From NCBI GenBank assembly GCA_020354025.1, contig CP070638.1, positions 219,797 to 283,796 on the forward strand: a stretch of DNA of 64,000 nt, in the 5' to 3' direction. The DNA comes from Fidelibacterota bacterium. GTDB taxonomy: Bacteria > Fidelibacterota > Marinisomatia > SCGC-AAA003-L08 > TS1B11. This document shows positions 1 through 10,097 of this stretch, one piece after another. The notes beneath the pieces are model-generated. The model worked only from the letters and a program-made list of their open reading frames with translations. It searched no databases and was not told the DNA's origin. The translations under genes were made by a program, and so were the position numbers. Positions within the stretch are counted from its first letter, which is position 1; every line of letters starts with the position of its first letter.

Positions 1-2
1 TG

Positions 3-1541
3 CAGCATGATCCGGTAGAGAAGGCAGAGATCGTCGTAGCGGCCTTTACTGGCAACCACAACTTGAAGAGGGGGGTTGAATCGGGTAGTTTTTCATGGAC
101 GCCGGGGAGTGTCTGGTTTCCCCACAACGACATCGTCAGGTACGTGTCCTTGCACCAGCCGGACCTGCTGTTTTTCAGCGGTGACCAGGTCTACGAGAGT
201 TCTAGCCCGACCCGGCCTGACCGCGCCAACATTAAGCTGGATTACCTCTACAAGTGGTACTTGTGGTGCTGGGCGTTCCGTGACATAGCCCGGGACATAC
301 CGTGCGTCTCTATTCCCGATGACCATGACGTCTACCAGGGTAATCTATGGGGTGCCGGGGGCCGAAAGATCGATCAGGATAACCGCGGCGGCTACGTCTA
401 TTCCGCCGAATTCGTCAAGATGGTGGAACGGACCCAGACCAGCCACCTGCCCGACCCTTACGACCCGACGCCGATAGACCAGGGCATCGGGGTGTATTAT
501 ACCGACCTCAACGTGGGCCGGGTTAGCTTCGCCGTCCTTGAGGACCGTAAGTTCAAGTCGGGGTGTAACGGGCTGGTTCCACCGACCAAATCGGGGCGGC
601 CCGACCATGTGATCGACCCGGACTTCGATCCGAAGACCGCTGATGTGCCGGGGGCCAGGCTGCTGGGTGACCGCCAGCTGGCATTCCTGACAAACTGGGC
701 CGCCGACTGGCGTAATACCGACATGAAGGCAGCGCTGTCCCAGACTGTCTTTGCTGGCGTTGCGTCCCTCCATGGTGCCGAACTGTTCCGTCTGGTAGCT
801 GACTTGGATTGCAATGGTTGGCCTCAGACCGGACGCAACCGGGCACTGCATGAACTGCGCCGGGGATTTGCGTTCATGATCGGCGGCGACCAGCACCTCG
901 CCACCATCGTTCATCACGGTATTGATGACTGGAACGATGCCGGCTGGTCCTTTGCCGTCCCGTCCATCGCCAACTTTTATCCCCGGGCTTGGGTGCCGCT
1001 GGAGTCTGGCGGGAATCACCAGCCGGGTATGCCCAACTATACCGGCGAATTCTTGGACGGGCTTGGGAACCACGTCACCGTATGGGCGGCCACCAATCCG
1101 GGAGAATCGACGGGCAGGAAACCAGCCGCTCTGCATGATAAAATGCCCGGCTATGGCATTGTCAGGTTCAACAAGACCGAACGCACGATAACCATTGAAT
1201 GCTGGCCACGCTATGCCGATCCGTCAAGTCCTAGTGAGCAGTACCTGGGCTGGCCGAAGATGATCAGCCAGTTGGACAACTACGGCCGCCGGGCGGTGGC
1301 ATATCTACCAACTGTCAAGGCCAGCGGCATGGCTGATCCGGTGCTCCAGGTAATTGATGAAGCCGATGGTGAGATCGTTTACACCCTGCGCATTAAGGGC
1401 TCATCTTTCCGACCCAAGGTGTTCAGGGAAGGTCTCTACACACTAAGGATCGGTGAGCCGGGCACTGAGAAAATGAAGACCTTGACAGGTATACAATCCC
1501 TGGCACCGGAGAAAAGCCGGACGATTAGGGTGAGGTTCTGA
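3..1541 (+). CDS. PhoD-like metallophosphatase, 5' end missing
   Basis: Calcineurin-like phosphoesterase of the PhoD type, expected to hydrolyse phosphoesters with a binuclear metal centre. The reading frame is open to the window edge, so the true start lies upstream; a TTG at 63 is only an internal in-frame codon. Counting from 63, metal-site motifs are FFSGDQVYE (about 37-45), PDDHDVYQGNLWG (about 85-97) and GGDQHLATIVHHG (about 274-286). The last 150 residues form a beta-rich tail outside the catalytic core. Export cannot be judged because the N-terminus is missing. The next gene begins about 90 bp downstream on the same strand. Substrate is unknown. Confidence 0.85.
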   Translation, partial: QHDPVEKAEIVVAAFTGNHNLKRGVESGSFSWTPGSVWFPHNDIVRYVSLHQPDLLFFSGDQVYESSSPTRPDRANIKLDYLYKWYLWCWAFRDIARDIPCVSIPDDHDVYQGNLWGAGGRKIDQDNRGGYVYSAEFVKMVERTQTSHLPDPYDPTPIDQGIGVYYTDLNVGRVSFAVLEDRKFKSGCNGLVPPTKSGRPDHVIDPDFDPKTADVPGARLLGDRQLAFLTNWAADWRNTDMKAALSQTVFAGVASLHGAELFRLVADLDCNGWPQTGRNRALHELRRGFAFMIGGDQHLATIVHHGIDDWNDAGWSFAVPSIANFYPRAWVPLESGGNHQPGMPNYTGEFLDGLGNHVTVWAATNPGESTGRKPAALHDKMPGYGIVRFNKTERTITIECWPRYADPSSPSEQYLGWPKMISQLDNYGRRAVAYLPTVKASGMADPVLQVIDEADGEIVYTLRIKGSSFRPKVFREGLYTLRIGEPGTEKMKTLTGIQSLAPEKSRTIRVRF

Positions 1542-1630
1542 TATGGGACTTTGTTTTGAAAAGCTGTGATTTTTATAACCGATGGGGCGTGCCTGCGTTT
1601 TCAACCAGGCTTGGGGATTTAAGGCGCAGG

Positions 1631-2719
1631 GTGTATTTTACAAAAAAAAGTAGACGGCATAGTATAGCTGCCGCCTTGCTTCGCGTGGCCGGTCTGGTAC
1701 TACTCCTCATATTCAGCCTTGGCTGCGCCACAGTCAGCCCCCGGATTATACCCGATCCCGGCGTCGAGGCCCTGGCTCCGGACGACTCGTCCTATGAAGA
1801 AACTATCCATTTGCAATATCTGGGTACGGGCGGCAATCTGCTCTGGCGTGGTCGGCACGGATTGCTCATGGCGCCCCTCTACTCCAATCCGGGATTACTG
1901 CGGGTCATCCTATGGCACATCTACCCCGATACTGCCCTTATCAATCGACTGCATCCCCGGATCCCGGGGCTGAAAGTCGAAACTCTGCTGGTGGGTCATG
2001 CCCACTACGACCACTTACTGGACGTGCCGCATATTGCCCGGCGGCATGAACCGGAGGCCATCATCTACGGCAATGCCTCTATGAAACGGATCTTGGCGGT
2101 AGCTGATACTTCACTGATCGGCAGGGTGAAGGTTCTTGACCAGGAAATGGCCCGGGGCGGCCGTCCGGGGACCTGGTTCTACCTGGCTGACAGCACCATC
2201 CGCTTTATGGCTATCGAGTCGGATCACGGTCCTCATCTCTTTGGTATTCATGTAATGAAGGGTGAGGTCCGGGAAGGTCTGAAAAGGGTGCCCAGGAGCG
2301 CTTGGGGTTGGAAGGAGGGAAAGACCTTCGCCTACTTGATTGATTTCCTTGCGGAACCCCGCGGGCCAATTGATTTCCGCGTCCACTTCCAGGACGCCAC
2401 CAGTCATTACCCGCTGGGTGCGCCGCCGGATTTTGCCCCGCCGGATAGCCACCAGGTAGACCTGCTCTTCATTTCTGTGGGGGCCTGGTTCGAGGTTCCC
2501 GATTATCCTTGGGCGGTACTCAGAAATCATAAGCCGCGCCACGCAATTCTCGGCCACTGGGAGAACTTCTTCCGATCACAGTGCAAGCCGCCTAAGGGGA
2601 TCTTCTATAAGACGCAGCTCGGCCGGCTGATCCGCGAGATTGAGAGTGAGCATCCGGACTTGGATTGGATCGTTCCCCTGCCGGGGGGTATATACCGGTT
2701 TACTCCCGTTACCAGGTAG
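1631..2719 (+). CDS. Metallo-beta-lactamase-fold lipoprotein
   Basis: Exported hydrolase of the metallo-beta-lactamase superfamily. The N-terminus has basic residues, a hydrophobic stretch and a lipobox ending FSLGC, so it is probably a lipoprotein. The HxHxDH metal motif is VGHAHYDHLLD, about residues 121-131 from the chosen start. Later histidines in ESDHGPH and ILGHWENF may complete the site. I chose GTG 1631 because AAGG lies 6 nt upstream and the signal peptide becomes normal in length; the frame can extend to TTG 1556. The fold resembles UlaG or NAPE-PLD-like enzymes, but the substrate cannot be read from sequence. It follows the PhoD-like gene and may be cotranscribed with it. Confidence 0.8.
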   Translation: MYFTKKSRRHSIAAALLRVAGLVLLLIFSLGCATVSPRIIPDPGVEALAPDDSSYEETIHLQYLGTGGNLLWRGRHGLLMAPLYSNPGLLRVILWHIYPDTALINRLHPRIPGLKVETLLVGHAHYDHLLDVPHIARRHEPEAIIYGNASMKRILAVADTSLIGRVKVLDQEMARGGRPGTWFYLADSTIRFMAIESDHGPHLFGIHVMKGEVREGLKRVPRSAWGWKEGKTFAYLIDFLAEPRGPIDFRVHFQDATSHYPLGAPPDFAPPDSHQVDLLFISVGAWFEVPDYPWAVLRNHKPRHAILGHWENFFRSQCKPPKGIFYKTQLGRLIREIESEHPDLDWIVPLPGGIYRFTPVTR

Positions 2720-2782
2720 ACGTTCTGGGCGTACTAACGGTAGGACTGCCGGTTTAAGCTGGAAACGACTGTTGCGTAGTCA

Positions 2783-4432
2783 TCAAGGGACCAGCCCCAG
2801 CACGTCTAGTCCCTGCTCGAAAATGATGTCGACCGGAATACCGGCCCCGGCCAGGCGGTCCAGGTCGGCCTGCAGAACGGGGCCGATCTGCCCCATCTGT
2901 TCCACAAAGGTCACCACACCCTCGTAGTCGCCATCACCCTGGAAGCGTAGGATCTTCTCCGAAAGGGCATCGATCGCCGCCTGCATCTTATCGGGATGCG
3001 CTCGATAGGTGCCTGTTCCTTCTTCACGGGTGAAGGCCTCCATGTCCCGGAAGAAGTTGAAGCGGATCAGGTTGGCCACTCCGTGCGCGCTGGTGGCCCC
3101 GAAACGTACTGACCGGAAAATGCCGGCCAGAAAGGTAACGTAGCTGTCCATCAAGGCCATCTCGCCTAGTTCCCCTTGCTCATGCAGCACGCTGATCATG
3201 TATAGCCCCAGCACGTCTGCCTTGCCTTCCTCCAGGGCCGAGGCCTGTTCTTTCAAGGCCTGCCGCACCGTTCTCCCGGATCCGTCTATGGTATTCTTGA
3301 TGCCCAGACCGTGAGCCACCTCGTGGAACATTACGTTATTGAAAAAGGCCTCGAACGTAATGTTTTCGCGCTGGCTTTCATCAATCAGCAGGTTGCTGAT
3401 AGGGAGCAGGATTTTTTCAAACTTGGCGCGCATTGTATTCTTGAGCTGGAGCCGGCGAGTGCCTTTCTGGAGCTGAACCTCTTCGTCATTGGGCAGGTTG
3501 ATGGCGATGGTCTTGCTGCCCGCGTTACCATCGCCGGCATAATAGATCACATCATATACATTCAGGTCTGAATCGGTACCGGGGGTCTCACGCTTGTAAG
3601 GGGCGGGGACGGGCAGGTCTTGCTGCAGCTGCGGTAGCATGGTTGCGTATTTTGACAACCGCGTGCTCCACGACTGGTCCTTGATGAGAACGAAAGCCTC
3701 ACTGGCCGCTTTGTAACCGAACAGCCTGTCCTCGTAGGTCTCGATCGGACCGATCACCACGTCGATCATGTTGTCTTTCATGTCCATCCAGGCCAGGTCA
3801 CTGGGCTGGTAATTGTCCGTGAGCAAGGCCTCGGCCCGCAGATCCAGATACTGCTTGAAGGCAGGGTTCTCCGCCAGGGCGGCTGCCTGCCGTAACTTCT
3901 CAGCAGCCAGCTGATATTGTCTTGAAAAAGCTTGGCTGTATGGTACCGCTATCAGCCCGCCTACAGCGTCGCGGCGTACCATGGTATAGAGGCTCCGTAG
4001 CGCTGCCGCCCCCTCAGCAGACTCATCACAGACGGCCTCGAACTCCTCCGCGCTCATGTCAACCGGGTAAAAATTGGCCCCTGCTGGCTTAGGTCCCTCC
4101 CCGGCTAAAAAAGGCTCGTTCCCGGCTAGGCGGTCCCACGGGCCATAATTGATCTCCATGAAACGCCGCTCATCATCATCCCTAGTTGCGGCCAGGAGCT
4201 CCTCTCGCTCGCCATAAGCCTGCATCCAGAAGGCCTCATCCATGGCCTGCGCCGCATCTATCAACAGGGGCAGTATCCGGCGCTGGTTATCAGAGAGGGT
4301 ACTCAGGTCGGCGGTCAGGCGGACGGGTGTATACTTGGTCAGCCGTTCCTGTAAGGTGATCTCAGCCTGTTTTGCACAGCTTCCAAGGAAAATGCCAGAT
4401 AGAATCAGGAGAATTACTTTGTGTACTCTCAT
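2783..4432 (-). CDS. M49-like (DPP III-related) zinc peptidase lipoprotein
   Basis: Predicted zinc metallopeptidase of about 549 residues. The signal ends in a lipobox FLGSC (Cys19), so it is likely membrane-anchored. The zinc site is HEVAHGLG (His370, Glu371, His374), followed by an EEGKAD motif (Glu401/Glu402) about 30 residues later. This order matches dipeptidyl-peptidase III relatives, although classical M49 enzymes carry HExxxH and this one has HExxH as in Nudix-linked plant homologues. ATG 4432 is chosen because GAGG lies about 6 nt upstream and the signal peptide starts there; in-frame codons extend to 4552. It converges with the upstream plus-strand gene, 63 bp apart. Confidence 0.82.
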   Translation of the reverse strand: MRVHKVILLILSGIFLGSCAKQAEITLQERLTKYTPVRLTADLSTLSDNQRRILPLLIDAAQAMDEAFWMQAYGEREELLAATRDDDERRFMEINYGPWDRLAGNEPFLAGEGPKPAGANFYPVDMSAEEFEAVCDESAEGAAALRSLYTMVRRDAVGGLIAVPYSQAFSRQYQLAAEKLRQAAALAENPAFKQYLDLRAEALLTDNYQPSDLAWMDMKDNMIDVVIGPIETYEDRLFGYKAASEAFVLIKDQSWSTRLSKYATMLPQLQQDLPVPAPYKRETPGTDSDLNVYDVIYYAGDGNAGSKTIAINLPNDEEVQLQKGTRRLQLKNTMRAKFEKILLPISNLLIDESQRENITFEAFFNNVMFHEVAHGLGIKNTIDGSGRTVRQALKEQASALEEGKADVLGLYMISVLHEQGELGEMALMDSYVTFLAGIFRSVRFGATSAHGVANLIRFNFFRDMEAFTREEGTGTYRAHPDKMQAAIDALSEKILRFQGDGDYEGVVTFVEQMGQIGPVLQADLDRLAGAGIPVDIIFEQGLDVLGLVP

Positions 4433-4545
4433 ATTGAACCTCATCGGATTGCGCGAATAATTCATAAACGATCTCTTGCCGGGCAAAAGTGCGCCTGAAT
4501 TTGCATAGGCGGGGAGGTTAGATGGGATGGAAATTGGTCTTATGT

Positions 4546-4574
4546 TTGACACTTCTCATCTTTTTTCTTAAGCT
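4546..4574 (+). promoter_or_regulatory. Candidate sigma70-type promoter for the macrodomain gene
   Basis: A perfect -35 box TTGACA at 4546-4551 is followed by a 17-nt spacer and a weak -10 TAAGCT at 4569-4574. It lies about 70 bp upstream of the macrodomain gene, in the divergent gap with the M49-like gene. The -10 matches consensus at only three positions, so this is a modest candidate. Confidence 0.3.
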
Positions 4575-4646
4575 GAATTCTAGCAATGGTGACTCGGAAG
4601 AATATTAGGGTCACTGGTAAAGGCAATAAACGGAGGACACTCGCCT

Positions 4647-5180
4647 ATGGCTGCTCGCATCACTCTGGTTCAGGGCGATATCACCATCCAGCAGGTGGAC
4701 GCTATCGTGAATGCGGCGAATGAGCGGCTGCTGGGCGGTGGGGGCGTGGACGGTGCCATCCATCGCGCGGCGGGACCCCAGCTGCTGGTGGAGTGCCGGA
4801 CCTTGGGCGGTTGCCCCACCGGCGAGGCGCGTATCACCAAGGGCTACCGGCTACCAGCCCTCTTCGTGATCCATACAGTGGGCCCGGTCTGGCGAGGAGG
4901 AAATAAAAGTGAGCCGGAGCTACTTGCCTCCTGCTACCATAGCTCCCTGCGGCTCGCAGTAGACAATGGCGTGAAAACAGTGGCGTTCCCCTCCATCAGC
5001 ACTGGTGTCTATGGCTTTCCCATCGAGCTGGCTGCGCCCATTGCGGTTGGGACGGTGCAGGATTTCTTGGCGGACGAAACCGCAGTCGAGGAAGTACGAT
5101 TCGTCTGCTTCAGTAGTGAAGACTACGCCGTCTATCAAAATGAGCTCCGGCGGCTGGGTATCGGGACCGAAGAAACCTGA
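4647..5180 (+). CDS. Macrodomain protein, O-acetyl-ADP-ribose deacetylase type
   Basis: Single macrodomain of 177 residues, the normal size for the YmdB/MacroD class, which hydrolyses O-acetyl-ADP-ribose or removes ADP-ribose from proteins. Family motifs are visible: [23 protein letters not shown] near 18-40, HTVGPVW near 76-82 and [13 protein letters not shown] near 113-125. An excellent ribosome site, GGAGG, precedes the ATG by about 10 nt. No ADP-ribosyltransferase or toxin gene lies next to it, so a general ADP-ribose-metabolite role is more likely than an antitoxin role. It converges with the M16 peptidase gene. Confidence 0.93.
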   Translation: MAARITLVQGDITIQQVDAIVNAANERLLGGGGVDGAIHRAAGPQLLVECRTLGGCPTGEARITKGYRLPALFVIHTVGPVWRGGNKSEPELLASCYHSSLRLAVDNGVKTVAFPSISTGVYGFPIELAAPIAVGTVQDFLADETAVEEVRFVCFSSEDYAVYQNELRRLGIGTEET

Positions 5181-5231
5181 TCCGGGGCGAGCCGGCTGGA
5201 GGAGAAATAGTCGTGGGGCTATCTCCCGGCC

Positions 5232-8057
5232 CTAATCAAAACCTTCCGGATAAAGCGTAACCTGCACGTAATTAACGGTGTCCAGATATCTTTGGGCGGC
5301 TTTCTGGATGGCTTCCAGCGATAAGGCCTCCACCAGTCCATCGTACTTCAGGATGTCCAGGAGATCCTCACCATGGTAATCGTATACATTCAGAATACTG
5401 AGCCAGAAGCTATTTTCCTTCAGACTGGTTTCCCGTTCCCGGCGTTGGGTCTCTTTGACCTTGGTTAAGTACTTTAATGTTGTGCCAAAGGTCTTCAGGC
5501 TGTCAAGCTGCTCAAATACCACCCTCGTGAGTTCCTGCACCCGTTCCGGTGCGCAGCCGAAGTGGATTGTTAGGCGGTAGCGCTCCTCGGGGTAGTGCGC
5601 TGGGGCTGCCCGGACACTCACACCGTAAGTTCCGCCTAGGTCCTCACGTAATACTTCCCTCAGTTTTATGCGCAGGACTTGAGTCATTGATCCCAGTTCA
5701 TAGCGGTTCAGGCGGGTCCACTCAAACGGGCCGGTTAGAATAATCCGGTTCAGGCTCTTGGCTTCCATTCCTTTGGCCAGCTGCTTGGTTAGTACTCCAT
5801 CGGGAGGCCTAACGCCCACATCCCTCCAGGATTCCCCCCGATTCAGGGCTGGTAGTCCGCCCAGATAGGTCTGTACCAGCGGTTTGATCCCCTCCGGATC
5901 GATGTTGCCTACCAGAATAAAAGTGAAGTCACTGGCATCGGCAAACCGGTCCTTGTAGAAAGCATAGGATTTGTCTAGGTCCATCTCTTCCAGCAGGTCC
6001 AGGGACCAGGGGCGCCGGCGGTGATGGTATTGAGACATGGTCACCTGAATAGTATCCTGAAAGGCGGCTTCCGGACTGGCGCTCTTATTTTCCAGGAAAC
6101 CCCTGATCTGCTCTGTGTACGCTAGAAAGGCTATGCTGTCTTTTCTGGGCGCGGTGAAATATAGATAGATGAGCTGGAACATGGTCTCCACGTCCTGGGG
6201 AGATGCCGAACCGGTCAATCCCTCTTGAATCTCACCAATGAATGGCGAGACACTTGCCATTTTCCCGGCCAGTCGCTTCTGGAGTTCGACCTGATTGAAG
6301 GCGCCAACGCCCCCCTCTCTGATTACCCCTGACGACGTCATCCCGGCCACATAGTCCGCTTCACTGATTAGAGATGTCCCGCCGTCGCTGTAGGCCGTAA
6401 ACAGAATTTGATCATTCTTGAAGTCAGTCGGTTTGAGCAGTACTCGAACACCGTTGGCCAACTTCCATTTATAGAGCCCCAATTCCTCAATTTTCTCTTC
6501 GGAAGCGATTGCTGCCGGTGTGGGCGTCTCCGCCACCAGCGGTTCGGCGGATACGGCGTCGTGGTAGGGATCGATTGTCATCGCGTCCACGGCATCGAAA
6601 GTCGCCAGAAGCGATGCTTCAGGCGGGACGCTGATCCCCTCTTTCTCCGGTATGTTGACCAGGATGACCCGGTTCCGGTCGGAAAGCCATTCCCGTGCCA
6701 GCCGGTTGACCTCCTCTACCTGGATGCCCGGCAGGTACTGTTGATAAAGCTCGTATTCATATTCAATACCTGGGATGGGTTCATCGGTAAGAAAGTGCCG
6801 GACATATTCACTCACGTATTGCACGGATTCTGTCTTATACCGCTCTTCATAACCTCGCTCTATCCCCCGCAGCAGGTTCATTTTCTGGCGCTCCAGTTCA
6901 GAGGCGGTAAAACCGTGCCGGGCGACGCGTTCGGCCTCTGTCAGCAATGCTTCCAGCCCACGTTCAATGCCGTTATCCTTCACCATGGCTCCAAGCAAAT
7001 AGACCTCCTTGGTGCGGACGAATCGGCCCTGCCCGGAAAAGCCGTACAGATACGGTGCGTCCGGCTTCCTGGTGAGCTCATCCAGGCGCTCGTTCAGCAT
7101 ACCGTTGTACAAGCCCCGGATGATGATTTCACGATACGCGCCGTGAGTGGTCTCATCTTTAACATCCTGCTTGTAATAAACACTGATCCTGGAGCCGGTG
7201 GCTTCGGGATCGGAGGCGATGGCCACTAGGGATTCATCGTGATCGGGTACCGGGAAGAAGGTGCGTTCCCGGGTATATTCTTTCACCGATATGCTGCTGA
7301 AATGCTTCTTAATTAATCCCTCAATCCATTCCTTCTCAAAATCGCCCACGGCAATGACAGCCATGAGATCCGGGCGGTACCAATCAGCGTAAAAGCGCCT
7401 GATCGTGTCATAGTGAAAAGTGTCAAGCACCGCCCTCTGCCCGATTGGCAGGCGCGTTGCGTATCGGGAATCCTTGAACAGAATAGGGAACTGCTTGTCG
7501 CGCATCCGGGCTTCGGCCCCCCGGCCTAGCCGCCACTCCTCGATGACAACACCGCGCTCCTTCTCAATTTCCTCATCTTCAAAGCTTATGCCGAAGGCCC
7601 AATCTTCCAGGATCTGGAAGCCCTGCTCGACTATCTCAACACTGTCCGTGGGCACTTCCAGCATGTACACGGTCTCGTCAAAACTGGTGTAGGCGTTTAT
7701 CTCCGGCCCGAAGCGCATGCCGATGGACTCCAGATAGTCCACCAGCTCCTGTTTGGCGAAGTGTTCGGTGCCGTTGAAAGCCATGTGTTCGGCCAGATGG
7801 GCCAGCCCTTGCTGGTCATCATCTTCTAGTACCGATCCTACGTTCACTGCCAACCGCAGCTCCGCTCGCTTCTCTGGTTTATGGTTTACGCGAATTATGT
7901 ATTTCAGACCATTCTCCAGGGTGCCGACCGTCACCTGTGGATCAACTGGCAAGAGCTGATCGAGCCCGGCGGCAGGTCCCCTTCCCGGCTGAAAAACTGC
8001 GCAGGCGAACACGCAAAGAGAAAACAAAATAACTGTGGCTACATAGAATCGCTTCAT
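5232..8057 (-). CDS. M16 family zinc peptidase, lipoprotein
   Basis: Two-module insulinase/pitrilysin-type peptidase of about 941 residues. The N-terminus has a hydrophobic signal ending FAC (Cys19), suggesting a lipoprotein. The inverted zinc motif HLAEH lies at about 87-91 and the distal ligand Glu about 76 residues later in EKERGVVIEEW. The second half (from about 530) repeats the fold without the zinc motif, as is usual for M16 pairs. ATG 8057 has GAGGA 7 nt upstream; the frame opens at 8075. It is downstream of trpB2 and yjbQ on the same strand, with a 114-bp gap. Likely degrades peptides at the envelope; substrate unknown. Confidence 0.92.
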   Translation of the reverse strand: MKRFYVATVILFSLCVFACAVFQPGRGPAAGLDQLLPVDPQVTVGTLENGLKYIIRVNHKPEKRAELRLAVNVGSVLEDDDQQGLAHLAEHMAFNGTEHFAKQELVDYLESIGMRFGPEINAYTSFDETVYMLEVPTDSVEIVEQGFQILEDWAFGISFEDEEIEKERGVVIEEWRLGRGAEARMRDKQFPILFKDSRYATRLPIGQRAVLDTFHYDTIRRFYADWYRPDLMAVIAVGDFEKEWIEGLIKKHFSSISVKEYTRERTFFPVPDHDESLVAIASDPEATGSRISVYYKQDVKDETTHGAYREIIIRGLYNGMLNERLDELTRKPDAPYLYGFSGQGRFVRTKEVYLLGAMVKDNGIERGLEALLTEAERVARHGFTASELERQKMNLLRGIERGYEERYKTESVQYVSEYVRHFLTDEPIPGIEYEYELYQQYLPGIQVEEVNRLAREWLSDRNRVILVNIPEKEGISVPPEASLLATFDAVDAMTIDPYHDAVSAEPLVAETPTPAAIASEEKIEELGLYKWKLANGVRVLLKPTDFKNDQILFTAYSDGGTSLISEADYVAGMTSSGVIREGGVGAFNQVELQKRLAGKMASVSPFIGEIQEGLTGSASPQDVETMFQLIYLYFTAPRKDSIAFLAYTEQIRGFLENKSASPEAAFQDTIQVTMSQYHHRRRPWSLDLLEEMDLDKSYAFYKDRFADASDFTFILVGNIDPEGIKPLVQTYLGGLPALNRGESWRDVGVRPPDGVLTKQLAKGMEAKSLNRIILTGPFEWTRLNRYELGSMTQVLRIKLREVLREDLGGTYGVSVRAAPAHYPEERYRLTIHFGCAPERVQELTRVVFEQLDSLKTFGTTLKYLTKVKETQRRERETSLKENSFWLSILNVYDYHGEDLLDILKYDGLVEALSLEAIQKAAQRYLDTVNYVQVTLYPEGFD

Positions 8058-8171
8058 GAGAGATTCCTCATCCATTTAAAGTCAGAGTTACAAGTCTCAA
8101 GCCCCAGCTACCAGCCATAAGTGGTCAGCAATTAACATTCTTCAATCTTCAATCGACGACGCCTCCAGCTC

Positions 8172-8570
8172 CTAGCCTCCATTAACCAGCTGCAAGTGCA
8201 CCTTCCGGGTTCGGGGGCCGTCGAACTCGGCGAAGAAGATGCCTTGCCAGGTGCCCAGCACCAGGTCACCGCCCTCTACGATTACCTGCGCCGACGCGCC
8301 TACCAGTGACGACTTGATGTGGGCGGCGGCGTTACCCTCCATGTGGCGGTAGTTGTCATCGAAGGGGATGACCTTGTTTAGCTCCTTGGTGATATCCTGC
8401 ACTACGCTGGGATCGGCGTGTTCGTTGATCGTAACTGCGGCCGTGGTGTGGGGCACGTAAAGGGTCAGCACACCCGAGGTAATGCCCTGATCCTTGAGCC
8501 ATCGGCGTACCTGGCTGGTGATCTCTACGAATTCAACACGGCTGGTGGTGCGGACTGAAAGTGTATCCAT
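8172..8570 (-). CDS. YjbQ/UPF0047 family protein
   Basis: A 132-residue protein matching the full length of the YjbQ (UPF0047) family, members of which show weak thiamine-phosphate synthase activity. Recognisable blocks are VPHTTAAVTINEHADP (about 44-59), the DNYRHMEGNAAAHIKSS block (about 72-88) and the end GTWQGIFFAEFDGPR (about 107-121). The conserved His and Glu residues expected at the active site are present. It sits between trpB2 and the M16 peptidase on the same strand, but the gaps make cotranscription uncertain. True physiological role is unknown. Confidence 0.93.
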   Translation of the reverse strand: MDTLSVRTTSRVEFVEITSQVRRWLKDQGITSGVLTLYVPHTTAAVTINEHADPSVVQDITKELNKVIPFDDNYRHMEGNAAAHIKSSLVGASAQVIVEGGDLVLGTWQGIFFAEFDGPRTRKVHLQLVNGG

Positions 8571-8691
8571 AGCGGGAAATTACGGGATTTCCCGATACTG
8601 GTGCTAGCCGAAGATAGGTCTTTGGTTGCCATCCTGAAGTATCAGGCTGGACTGTATGGATGGCGGCCATGAACTTCATGGAGTCCGGGGA

Positions 8692-8720
8692 GCGGGAATC
8701 CCTTTAGCAGCAATTCCCGC
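8692..8720 (-). terminator. Hairpin downstream of trpB2
   Basis: Perfect 8-bp inverted repeat GCGGGAAT (8692-8699) and ATTCCCGC (8713-8720), 13-nt loop, starting 13 bp after the trpB2 stop. No T-run follows on the minus strand, so intrinsic termination is uncertain. A second perfect 8-bp hairpin, CGGGAAAT/ATTTCCCG, lies at 8573-8594 just before yjbQ. Confidence 0.35.
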
Positions 8721-8732
8721 CCCCTGGCAAGC

Positions 8733-10097
8733 TCAGTCCACCTGCGGTAATTCGCTCAAAGCATCCTTCACCGCTTCCACTGGGTACGCATAATCCTCTA
8801 GCTTCCCGGCAATGTAATCATCATAGGCCTGCATGTCGAAGTGCCCGTGTCCCGACAGGTTGAAGGCGATTACCTTCTTCTCGCCGCTCTCCTTGCACTT
8901 TAAGGCCTCGTCAATGGCCGCTCTAACGGCGTGGGCAGTCTCGGGTGCGGGTATAATACCCTCCGCCCTGGCGAAGGTGATTGCGGCCTCGAATACCGGA
9001 TTTTGGGTATAGGCTACTGCTTCTATGATTCCCTGATCGTAAAGGGCGCAAACGATAGGGGCCATGCCGTGATATCGCAGCCCACCGGCGTGAATGGGTG
9101 CGGGTAGGAAGGAATGGCCTAGCGTGTACATCTTGATGAGAGGAGTGGTCATAGCCGTATCACCAAAATCATATACATATTTTCCAGTCGTCAGGCTTGG
9201 CGAAGCCGTTGGCTCAACGGCGATAATCCGGGTCTTCCGGCCTTCCACCAGATTCTCGCGAACGAAGGGTAGGAAGAATCCGGCGAAATTGGAGCCTCCG
9301 CCGACGCAGCCGATGAGGATGTCGGGATATTCACCGGCTGCCTCGAACTGTTCGAGACTTTCCAGTCCGATGACGGTCTGATGTAACAGCACATGGTTGA
9401 GGACCGATCCAAGGCTGTACTTCTTCTTGCCGCCGCTGCCAGCCGCGACCTCCACCGCCTCGGATATGGCCATACCCAGGGAACCAGTGGTGTCGGGATG
9501 ACTCTTGAGGATCGCCCGCCCCGCTTCGGTTTCCATGGACGGGCTGGGAGTTACCGTGGCCCCAAACATCTGCATGAGAACTCGACGGTAGGGCTTCTGA
9601 TGGTAAGAGACTTTCACCATGTATACTTCGCAGCCCAGTCCGAACATATCACAGGCCATCGCTAGCGCGCTGCCCCACTGCCCGGCACCGGTTTCTGTGG
9701 TGAGGGCGCTGACGCCTTCCTCCTTACTATAGAAGGCTTGAGCCGTTGACGTGTTGAGTTTGTGTGACCCAGCCGGCGAGACTCCCTCGTACTTGTAGTA
9801 GATATGAGCGGGTGTATCCAGTGCCTGCTCGAGTCGGTGAGCCCGGAATAGAGGTGTGGGACGCCACAGACGGTAGACATCCCTCACCGGCTCGGGTATC
9901 TCGATATATCGCTCCTGGCTTACCTCTTGACCGATCAGACTCATGGGGAAAAGGGGCGCCAGATCGTCGGGGCCGATGGGTTGCATGGTCCCCGGGTGGA
10001 TAACTGGCGGGAGAGGTTCGGGAAGATCGGCCTGGATGTTGTACCAGGCTTTTGGTATATCGTTTTCAGACAAAGAGAATTTGGCTTGAGTTGCCAT
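8733..10097 (-). CDS. trpB: TrpB2-type tryptophan synthase beta chain
   Basis: PLP-dependent enzyme of 454 residues. The length and N-terminal region fit the TrpB2 class rather than the roughly 400-residue TrpB1 partner of TrpA. The PLP lysine is in GSHKLNTS (Lys113); the glycine-rich phosphate loop is [11 protein letters not shown] near 264-274. It should make tryptophan from indole and serine. GAGG lies shortly upstream of the ATG. No trpA or other trp gene is nearby, which is common for TrpB2 genes and suggests indole salvage or a stand-alone role. A leader of about 400 bp without a gene lies upstream. Confidence 0.93.
   Translation of the reverse strand: MATQAKFSLSENDIPKAWYNIQADLPEPLPPVIHPGTMQPIGPDDLAPLFPMSLIGQEVSQERYIEIPEPVRDVYRLWRPTPLFRAHRLEQALDTPAHIYYKYEGVSPAGSHKLNTSTAQAFYSKEEGVSALTTETGAGQWGSALAMACDMFGLGCEVYMVKVSYHQKPYRRVLMQMFGATVTPSPSMETEAGRAILKSHPDTTGSLGMAISEAVEVAAGSGGKKKYSLGSVLNHVLLHQTVIGLESLEQFEAAGEYPDILIGCVGGGSNFAGFFLPFVRENLVEGRKTRIIAVEPTASPSLTTGKYVYDFGDTAMTTPLIKMYTLGHSFLPAPIHAGGLRYHGMAPIVCALYDQGIIEAVAYTQNPVFEAAITFARAEGIIPAPETAHAVRAAIDEALKCKESGEKKVIAFNLSGHGHFDMQAYDDYIAGKLEDYAYPVEAVKDALSELPQVD

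Noticed and set aside
345..1136. Long minus-strand frame opposite the PhoD-like gene
   Set aside because: Antisense shadow: no protein-family features and fully inside the well-supported plus-strand gene.
6408..7229. 273-codon plus-strand frame inside the M16 peptidase
   Set aside because: Shadow of a clear M16 gene; no motifs of its own.
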